Part shown: piece by piece, positions 57,475-64,000 of the stretch
Layout: every line of letters starts with the position of its first letter
Position numbering within the stretch: the stretch's first letter is position 1
From: Paraburkholderia youngii
GTDB taxonomy: Bacteria > Pseudomonadota > Gammaproteobacteria > Burkholderiales > Burkholderiaceae
Direction: 5' to 3'
Assembly (NCBI RefSeq): GCF_013366925.1
Contig: NZ_JAALDK010000003.1
Location: 310,001 to 374,000, forward strand
DNA length: 64,000 nucleotides
Made by a program: the position numbers and the translations under genes
Notes under the pieces: generated by a model
The model's input: only the letters and a program-made list of their open reading frames with translations
What the model was told of the DNA's origin: nothing
Database searches by the model: none

Positions 57475-58329
57475 TTGTCAAAAAAAAATGCCGACACCGC
57501 TGCCGATAATCCGCTGATCCCCGTCGCAATGGACCATCACGAAACAGCGATGCATATGAACCGGTCCGCATTCGCCTGTTTACAGGCAGCGCCGGATTCC
57601 GTTCGTGGACGAATTCCTACGGACACCGCACACCCGGTCGCTAGTTCAGAGCGCGATGCAGTAATAGAGAAACAACGGTTCGCTGCGTGCCGGAACGAGC
57701 AACTGGCGACTCAGGTGGAATTGCGTAGGGAAATCCTCATGCTGCGCGAAGCACTTGCTGAAAGTGACGATCTGAGCGCCCTTCATAAGATTTATCGAGA
57801 GAGCGCGGAGAAGCGCGCTGCGGCCGAACGTGAAAGCACACGTGCAATGCGAGTACAACTGAACAAAATGGATGTACTGAATAGAGCGTTGCAAGCGGAA
57901 GCAAGTGCGATGGAGCGGGTTTTGAATAATCCTTCATCCTACTTATCGGGTCGGGAGGTCCATCCGCTCGCGGCATTGCAGGGCAAGCGTGTTCTGTATG
58001 TCGGAGGGCAGCCCGGATCTCTTTCTGCGATCCAGTGGCTCGTGGAAGCCTCAGGTGGAACGATGGCGCGCGGCAGCGACACGGTGGACTGTGCCGGTTT
58101 GCTGGCCGCCGCGTTGCCGGATGTGGACATGCTCATGTTCCCTGCCGACTGTATAGACGACGATACGGTGAAGATGTTCGAGTGGATCTGTGAGCGCAAT
58201 CGTATCGCGTGCTATCAACTTCGCACGGCAAGCTTGGCAAGTTTTGTGGAACTCATCGAGCGGCTCAGCGCGTTTGCGAAAACGGGTGCTGCTGTGCGCT
58301 CCGCGCGCTTTTGCCAGAGGCACGGCTAG
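57475..58329 (+). CDS. DUF2325 domain protein with coiled coil
   Basis: 284 aa if read from TTG 57475; ATG 57529 (MDHHETAMHMNRSAFACLQ) is a conservative alternative giving 266 aa. Residues 60-160 form a long charged coiled coil (QLATQVELRREILMLREALA and onward). The C-terminal 110 residues are the DUF2325 domain: GKRVLYVGGQPGSLSAIQWL, FPADCIDDDTVKMFEWICER. A run of nine A (57480-57488) lies just after the TTG start. Function unknown; DUF2325 proteins often occur in nitrogen-fixing or plasmid contexts, but nothing here confirms a role. Confidence 0.78.
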   Translation: MSKKNADTAADNPLIPVAMDHHETAMHMNRSAFACLQAAPDSVRGRIPTDTAHPVASSERDAVIEKQRFAACRNEQLATQVELRREILMLREALAESDDLSALHKIYRESAEKRAAAERESTRAMRVQLNKMDVLNRALQAEASAMERVLNNPSSYLSGREVHPLAALQGKRVLYVGGQPGSLSAIQWLVEASGGTMARGSDTVDCAGLLAAALPDVDMLMFPADCIDDDTVKMFEWICERNRIACYQLRTASLASFVELIERLSAFAKTGAAVRSARFCQRHG

Positions 58330-58865
58330 GAAGCCCAATGGCAGGCTGCCGAGTTCAACATGCAGCGAAAGGAACGGCGCTGAGGACTGTACGTAAACTC
58401 CTGCTATGGGCCAGCCCTGTCTGGCAGGATCTTTTGCTACCCACACACTAAACGAAAATCGAAGGTCACTGCGCGATCACAAAAGGAGAATTGCTATCAC
58501 GTGACATCGGCGGGCTGCATTATCCTCCGTCGCAACGCCACTTTGGACCGTATGGTGAATGCGATGTTCGTAGCGACCCAACGTACGATAGGAGTTTTGT
58601 TTTTGGCGGTTCACGTTTTTGGGGGCTCAGGAAAGACCAATCTCTCTATTCCCGAGAAGAGAGGATGGAAGTTGAGAACGTACACCACTTGGGAACGTCG
58701 ACGTCCGGTGCAATGTGAAAGCTCTTACTTCAGTTCGATACCGGACAACTTTTGTTCAAAGACGACACGCATCGATCTCCGCGATCACCAGTTAAGAGGT
58801 CATCTTATGCAGACAGTGCTTATCGTATTGGCAATTGCTGTATTAGCGTGGGCGGCCGACCAGCA
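58330..58865. other. No gene recognised
   Basis: A short hydrophobic frame at 58807 (MQTVLIVLAIAVLAWAADQ) runs straight into IS5-a sequence and is probably chance or a truncated leader. Confidence 0.35.
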
Positions 58866-59056
58866 CCGTTTTGTTAAGGGCTGGAAAGTGGACGAGCATA
58901 AGCACGGGAGAATACGGAGAAATGCTAACCAGCCAGGGTTGCAGGCAACCGCTGGTAGTCGCTTGCCAGACGACGGAAACGGTTGAGCCAGCCGAAGCGA
59001 GCCTGTCAGATTTTTAGTGTGCCGAGGTCATGAGACGATAACGGAAATTACGTCCT

Positions 59057-59923
59057 ATGACCGAAGCAACTGTGACCAAGAAGAGCAAGAACCCGAAGGC
59101 GCCGAAGCTGTTCCCCGACGAGCTGATCGATCAACTGCTGGCGCAGATTAAGAACAAGGATGCCGAGTCGGTTCTCGGCGAATCGGGCACTGGCCGGGCA
59201 ACTGAAGAAGCAACTGGCTGAGCGCATGCTGTCAGCGGAGCTCACGCATCACCTGGAGAACGAGGCTGAGCAAGGCAAGGCCGGCAACCACCGCAACGGC
59301 ACGAGCCGCAAGACGGTCATCACGCCCAGCGGCGAACTGAATCTGGACATTCCGCGCGATCGGCAGGCGACGTTCGAGCCGCAGCTGGTGGACAAATATC
59401 AGCGCCGGCTGCCCGGCTTTGATGACCACGTCGTCAGCATGTACGCGCGCGGCATGAGCGTGCGTGAGATCTAGGGCCACTTGCTGGAGTTGTACGGGCT
59501 CGAAGTTTCGCCCGACCTTATTTCGACCGTCACCGACGAGGTGCTGGCCGAAGTCGAACAGTGGCAACAGCGTCCGCTCGAGGCGATGTACCCGATCGTG
59601 TATTTCGACGCACTTCGGCTGAAGATCCGCGACGAGGGGACGGTCAGGAACAAGGCGGTGTACCTCGCGCTGGGCATTCGGGCCGATGGCCGCAAGGAAG
59701 TGCTTGGTTTGTGGATCGAGCAAACCGAAGGCGCCAAGTTCTGGCTGAAGGTCTTCAACGAACTGAAGAACCGCGGCTTGCACGACATCCTGATCGCGGT
59801 GGTCGACGGTCTGCGCGGGTTTCCCGAAGCGATCGAGGCGGTCTATCCGGCCGCGCAGATCCAGACGTGCATCGTGCACCTGATCCGCAATTCGCTGAAT
59901 GTGGCGAGCTGGAACACTAAACT
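59057..59923 (+). pseudogene. IS256-family transposase, truncated and mutated
   Basis: MTEATVTKKSKNPKAPKLFP begins at 59057. An extra base near 59185 breaks the frame, which resumes LAGQLKKQLAERML. An in-frame TAG at 59472-59474 follows MSVREI, then [20 protein letters not shown] and [13 protein letters not shown] (DDE aspartate), [11 protein letters not shown] (second aspartate), and it ends at [14 protein letters not shown] before the C-terminal third. Three separate lesions. Confidence 0.9.
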
Positions 59924-59924
59924 C

Positions 59925-60036
59925 CTGACACCTGACACCTGACACCTGACACCTGACACCTGACACCTGACACCTGACACCTGACACCTGACACCTGACA
60001 CCTGACACCTGACACCTGACACCTGACACCTGACAC
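59925..60036. repeat. Tandem heptamer array (CTGACAC) x 16
   Basis: 112 bases, exactly sixteen uninterrupted copies of CTGACAC. Reverse-strand unit GTGTCAG equals the outer part of the IS256 right terminal repeat, of which the array is a direct inward extension. No unit differs from the next. Confidence 0.97.
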
Positions 60037-60464
60037 CTCCGCCGAAGCTGCGCTCGACCACCCAGCAGCGCGCAACAGCACAAAGCCCGTCTTGCCTCCG
60101 GCAGCTTGATGACTTAAGCTCAATGCCTTCGTCCAGTGCCGCTTGCGCGGGCTCTTCGCCAGTGTATCCGTGGTCGGCAAACGCCACCTTGAGCGTCTGG
60201 CACGTTGCCTGCTGAACCTGCCGCGCCAACTCTCTGACCTGCGCGCGCTCCTGTTCCTTGCCCAGCGTCACACGTACCGCGAGTAATCGCCTCGACCTGT
60301 CCACCGCCATATGCACGCGCTTGGTTGACCTCGACGGTCCTGAGCAACCTGGATGATGGTGGAACGCAGGTCGCTCAGCATGGCCCCGAAACAGCTTGCC
60401 TGAATCCAACGCTGCGTCTGCTGATTGACCAACTCCCACGGTGGAAAGCCGTCGTAATGCTTCA

Positions 60465-61395
60465 GCCTCTACTGCGACAGCGGCGGGCGTTTGATATACC
60501 GGCCAAGGTAGTTCACGTTGCGGATATGGCTGTCCGACGATGGCGCAAAATGGACGATCCATGGCTTGCCGTAGTGACTATCCAGCCAGCGGCTCCACGC
60601 CACTTTTGTCGGGCACTACGTTTTCAGTTCCTGCGGCAGAACCAGCGCACCGTACGACTGCCGCAACAGATCGACGATTGCGTAGCGCCACATCGGCATG
60701 ACCCGTGCCTTCACAAAATACATCGACTTCCACTGCTCGCCGTCGGGCGTTAAGCCCCCGCAGGTCACGCTCAGATGGACATGCACGTTCCATTGCAGGT
60801 CGCGCCCGAACGTGTGCTGCGTCGTGAAGATGCCCGGCAGGATGCCTTTGCGGGCCGCCGTTTTTTTGATGATGCCCGCAGCCAGCTGGCTGGGCGCCTT
60901 CAACAGCGTGCGGTTCAGCCTGAATACCTCCCACAGCGCCGAGGGCATCGTCAGGGTGATGTGCTGCCAGCGCGTTTGTGGTAGCCTCGCCGATTGCGTG
61001 GCGGTCCATTGGTCCGTCGCCTTTTTGCCGCACGTGGGGCAGAACCGGCTCTTGCAGCTGAAGCACACCTTCTTGCGATGCGGGCAGGCTCCGTTCGAGC
61101 AGCAGTGGCTCGAGTAGCCCATTACTTTCAGTCCGCAAGCCAGCAGGCGCACCACGTTGTCCACCACCGGCGAGCGGATCTCATGCTCATGCTTTTTGAA
61201 ATACCGCCGCCAAGCCTCGCCGGTCTGCAGCAGCTGTTTGATCGGACTGACGGATCTGATGATCAGTACCTCCCGTGCGCGACACCTCCGATATAGGTAG
61301 CCTGTCCTGCGTTCCGTGATACTGGTCACAGCTGGCAGGTAGCTGTCGGCGAAGGTGGGACACGCACCCCGTGGGCTACGAATAATATCTCGCAA
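60465..61395 (-). pseudogene. IS91-family transposase, frameshifted and truncated
   Basis: Minus strand: LLQTGEAWRRYFKKHEHEIR, zinc-binding HCCSNGACPHRKKVCFSCKS with CPTCGKK, and the HUH motif NVHVHLSVTCGG are intact. After LVLPQELKT the frame is lost. The other frame continues KPWIVHFAPSSDSHIRNVNY, LGRYIKRPPLSQ, stop, RLKHYDG, and then passes directly into IS5-a sequence (FPPWELVNQQTQRW). The catalytic tyrosine region is therefore at or beyond the break. Confidence 0.85.
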
Positions 61396-61552
61396 CGTTT
61401 CGCGACGTTTCTAGAGTCAGTTTCGAGTCCTCGGGTGCGCCTGCGTTCAAACGAATACTCAGGGTTTGCCGTTGCATCGGCTCGCTATATCGCCTTCGGC
61501 GGACGCAGGCATGGATGTTCCTTTGCGTAATCTACTACTGGCAGAGGTCCAC

Positions 61553-62806
61553 ATGTCACTTCTACAAGAGCAACCATTCACAGCCTATGTCGGAATCGAC
61601 TGGGCCGACACGAAGCACGATATCTGCGTTCAGGCGGCAGGCGATTCTCGTCGCGAGTCGAGCTGCATTGCGCACCGGGTCGCGGCCATCGACGAGTGGG
61701 CACACGCTGCACCGGCGCTTCGGCGGACCAATTGCAGTGGCCCTTGAACTGGCCAAGGGGCCAATCGTCGCTGCGCTGCAGAAGTATGGTTTCCTCGTGC
61801 TGTTTCCGATCAATCCGGCAACCCTGGCGAAGTATCGTGAGGCATTCCAGCCCAGTGGCGTCAAGAATGATCCGAAAGATGCGGAACTCGCGCTTGACCT
61901 GCTGCTGCACCATCCGGAGCGGTTCGGCCCCTTGAGGCCGCAGAGCGTCGCGATGCGGACACTGGTGAGCCTGGTGGAACGGCGCCGGCAGCTGGTTGGC
62001 GACCAGACCCGGCTGACCAACCGGCTGTGCGACACGCTCAAGCAACATTACCCCCAGGCGCTCGAATGGTTCAGTGATCGTGGCACGGTGCTGTTCTGCG
62101 ACTTTCTCGGCCGTTGGCCGACGCTGCGTTCGGTCAGGCAGGCCCGCACGGCGACCCTTGAAGCATTCTTCCATGCGCACCACTGTCGCAGTGCGAGGCG
62201 GATCAGCGCCCGTATCGCATCGATCCGCGAGGCGGCACCGCTGACTGAAGATCCGGCGATCATCGGTCCGTGCCGGCTGCACGTGCTGGCACTCGTTGCA
62301 CAGCTACGCGCGGTGCTGGCTGCAATCGTGCAGTTCGAGCACGAGATCGCCGCGGTAGCGCCAACGCTGCCGGACTATATGCTGTTCAAGAACCTGCCGG
62401 GTGCCGGCGCGCACTCGCCCCCCGCCTGCTGGCTGCCTTCGGCGAGCAGCGGGAACGGTTCCGGAGTGCTGATGAACTGGAGAAGTATGTGGGTATTGCC
62501 CCAGTGACCGAGAGCAGCGGGAAACAGAGATGGGTCCGCTGGCGCCTGCAGTGTCCGAAATTCCTGCGCCAGACCTTCGTGGAATGGGCTGCCCAGACCA
62601 TCCCGCGCTCATTCTGGGCGGGCGCCTACTACCGGCAGCAGCGCGCGAAGGGCAGCTCGCATCACATCGCCGTGAGGGCCCTCGCATTCAAGTGGATCCG
62701 CATTCTGTATCGCTGCTGGCAGACGCGCACGCCGTACCACGAGACCATATACCTCAACGTGCTCAGGAAACGCGGGTCACGCCTTCTGGGCAAGCTGGAC
62801 GCTTAG
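61553..62806 (+). pseudogene. IS110-family transposase (IS110-d), two frameshifts
   Basis: Starts MSLLQEQPFTAYVGIDWADT (RuvC-like). A frameshift near 61730 leads into GGPIAVALELAKGPIVAALQ and DPKDAELALDLLLHH. A second near 62405-62430 leads to LAPRLLAAFGEQRERF, YVGIAPVTESSGKQRWV and the C-terminal AYYRQQRAKGSSHHIAVRAL. All family parts are present, so only two small indels inactivate it. Confidence 0.87.
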
Positions 62807-63226
62807 GTTAAGACCGTGGCCTGCTCATCTATCTGATTAGGGCAAGCCGCGCAGTGGCGCGTCAGGCCGAAGGCGAAGATCGCGGGGAGCCGGTGGGCAA
62901 CGAGGGAACCGCCGTCAGGCGGCTGTCCACAGCCTCGTGCTGTGGGCAGCGTCGTTGTCCACGGGCGGACGCGGGATGATCGTCATAGCGACGTGTAGAC
63001 ATTGAACAAAAACCTTGACCGCCCTTCTCAGGGCATGACTCTACCATCCCCCGCTCGCGGCCAACGGCGGGCTTGCCTGCGGCGTTGGCCTTCGCATACC
63101 GACGGTTCCAGTCGCCGCGCAGCGACTTACCAAAAGCGCGGAAAGCCCCGTCGTTCACGGCGGGGATGGAAAGCGCGGACGCCGCAGGCGTCCTTGACAA
63201 CGTCAGCATGCTGATATCCTGTGCAT
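62807..63226. other. IS110-d end and TnpB leader, no gene
   Basis: GC-rich, with short inverted repeats such as CACAGC-N-CTCGTGCTGTG around 62925-62945. The part close to 63226 is the 5-prime region of the TnpB gene; no tnpA (Y1 transposase) is present in the window next to it. Confidence 0.4.
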
Positions 63227-64000
63227 ATGCAACGACTTCAAGCCTTCAAATTCGAACTGATGCCGACCGGTGAACAGGTGCGCAAGATGTGCCAGTTCGC
63301 GGGCGCGTGCCGGTTCGTCTTCAACAGGGCGCTGGCGTTGCAGGTTGAGCGCTACAAAGGCGGCGAGAAGAAGCTCGGATACGCCGGGCTGTGCAAACAG
63401 CTCACCGAATGGCGCAACAGCACAGATACGCCGTGGCTGGCCGACCTGCATTCGCAAGTCGGCCAGCAGGCGCTCAAGGATCTGGAGCGCGCCTACACCA
63501 ACTTCTTCGATGGTCGCGCCAGTTTTCCGCGCTTCAGGCGCAAGGGAGAACGCGATAGCTTCCGGTTTCCGCAGCGTGTCGAGGTCGATTGTGCGAACGG
63601 CCGCGTCAGGCTTCCGAAACTCGGCTGGCTGCGCTATCGCAATAGCCGTGCGGTGCCTGGCGAGGTCCGCAGCGCAACCGTGTCGCTGCACGCCGGCAAG
63701 TGGTACGTCTCTATCCTCACGACGCGTGAAGTCGAGGCGTCTGTGCCTCACGGTCCGGCCGTCGGGATTGATGTCGGCATCACGCGCTTCGCCACGCTGA
63801 GCGACAGCACGTTCATCGCACCGCTCAACAGTTTCAGAAAGCACGAACAGCGTCTCGCAAAGTACCAGCGCCGCATGGGGCGCAAGGTCAAGGGTTCGGC
63901 GAACTGGAAGAAAGCGAAGGCCCGTATCCAGCGCATCCACGCGCGTATCGCCAATGTCCGTTCGGACTTCCTGCACAAGGCCTCGGCCACGATCAGCAAA
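63227..64000 (+). CDS. tnpB: IS200/IS605 TnpB RNA-guided nuclease (partial)
   Basis: First 258 residues of a TnpB/OrfB protein; the frame runs off the window. N-terminal MQRLQAFKFELMPTGEQVRK and CRFVFNRALAL are the REC/WED start. FPRFRRKGERDSFRFPQ is the typical basic core. GIDVGITRFATLS near residue 182 contains the first RuvC catalytic aspartate. The remaining RuvC residues, zinc ribbon and the RNA-coding 3-prime end lie outside. TnpB proteins are RNA-guided DNA nucleases linked to IS605 elements. Confidence 0.9.
   Translation, partial: MQRLQAFKFELMPTGEQVRKMCQFAGACRFVFNRALALQVERYKGGEKKLGYAGLCKQLTEWRNSTDTPWLADLHSQVGQQALKDLERAYTNFFDGRASFPRFRRKGERDSFRFPQRVEVDCANGRVRLPKLGWLRYRNSRAVPGEVRSATVSLHAGKWYVSILTTREVEASVPHGPAVGIDVGITRFATLSDSTFIAPLNSFRKHEQRLAKYQRRMGRKVKGSANWKKAKARIQRIHARIANVRSDFLHKASATISK

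Larger units (their letters stand above)
58999..60040 (+). mobile_element. IS256-family derivative with internal/right-end deletion
   Basis: Perfect 8-bp direct repeats GCCGAAGC at 58991-58998 and 60041-60048 mark a complete insertion. The left end begins GAGCCTGTCAG; the right end read in reverse is GGAGGTGTCAG. The right half of the transposase gene is missing and a 16-unit heptamer array stands in its place. Confidence 0.85.
58866..60475 (-). mobile_element. IS5-a relic (copy 5) split by an IS256-type insertion
   Basis: The 3-prime piece (58866-58998) and the remaining piece (60041-60475) are minus-strand IS5-a sequence. They rejoin in register across the duplicated GCCGAAGC. The 60.1-60.5 kb part reads AKVAFADHGYTGEEPAQAAL-like with frameshifts. 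It ends near 60465-60475 in an IS91 sequence. Confidence 0.82.

Noticed and set aside
58501..58986. Plus-strand 161-codon frame ending in IS5-a
   Set aside because: Crosses from unidentified DNA into antisense IS5-a sequence; not a natural gene.
59925..60036. CRISPR-like array
   Set aside because: Units are 7 bases with no spacers, and the unit is the IS256 terminal-repeat motif; it is a simple tandem repeat.
59900..60180. Protein with heptapeptide repeats on the minus strand (VRCQVSG repeated)
   Set aside because: A 7-bp repeat always gives a 7-residue period in any open frame; the frames also run into IS relics.

Overview
The window looks like accessory DNA of a Burkholderiaceae-type betaproteobacterium (Paraburkholderia, Cupriavidus or Caballeronia). 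The evidence is a Cupriavidus-style membrane-bound hydrogenase operon, ACC deaminase, a PhaB-type acetoacetyl-CoA reductase, a Burkholderia-style H-NS protein and the overall codon use. The very high density of insertion sequences, and the mix of hydrogenase, ACC deaminase, cytochrome P450 and a secreted GH12 glucanase, would fit a (symbiotic?) megaplasmid or genomic island of a plant-associated strain. That is inference: no replicon, nod, nif or tRNA marker is visible.

Region 1 (0.4-13.4 kb) is one tight plus-strand operon for an O2-tolerant uptake [NiFe]-hydrogenase: hupS-hupL-hupC-hupD-hupF-hupG-hupH-(hupI-hupJ fused)-hupK-hypA-hypB-hypF-hypC-hypD-hypE. It is preceded by a strong sigma-54 -24/-12 promoter match. 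Small subunit, large subunit and cytochrome b form the enzyme; hupD-K mature its two subunits; hypA-F build the NiFe(CN)2CO site. The small subunit has the extra cysteines of the oxygen-tolerant proximal cluster. Signs of drift are a hupI-hupJ fusion that has lost a rubredoxin cysteine, and a short hupG.

Region 2 (13.4-25 kb) holds two almost identical fatty-acid-hydroxylase-family genes in inverted orientation. Between them lie an IS5-family element split by an IS66 element with a passenger gene, an M64-type metallopeptidase with a coupled partner gene, and a secreted GH12 glucanase.

Region 3 (25.7-32.8 kb) is a three-level nest of mobile elements: an IS110 relic split by an IS66 element, whose transposase gene is itself split by a Recombinase-in-Trio (RIT) element. 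Each level can be read from target duplications or terminal repeats.

Region 4 (33-64 kb) is a mosaic of isolated cargo genes in an IS graveyard. The cargo is a cytochrome P450, an orphan 124-aa protein, acdS, a double-DNA-binding-domain H-NS, a MauG fragment, a membrane GGDEF protein, phaB, a 188-aa hypothetical and a DUF2325 protein. The mobile DNA includes IS5 (several subgroups), IS3, IS66, IS91, IS110, IS256 and a TnpB gene that runs off the right edge. One IS5 lineage (called IS5-a here) recurs five times and was repeatedly the landing site for other elements. One insertion, IS256-derived, ends in sixteen perfect copies of a 7-bp unit.

No rRNA, tRNA or CRISPR array was seen. IS family names rest on protein motifs, ends and target duplications read by eye, not on a database search.
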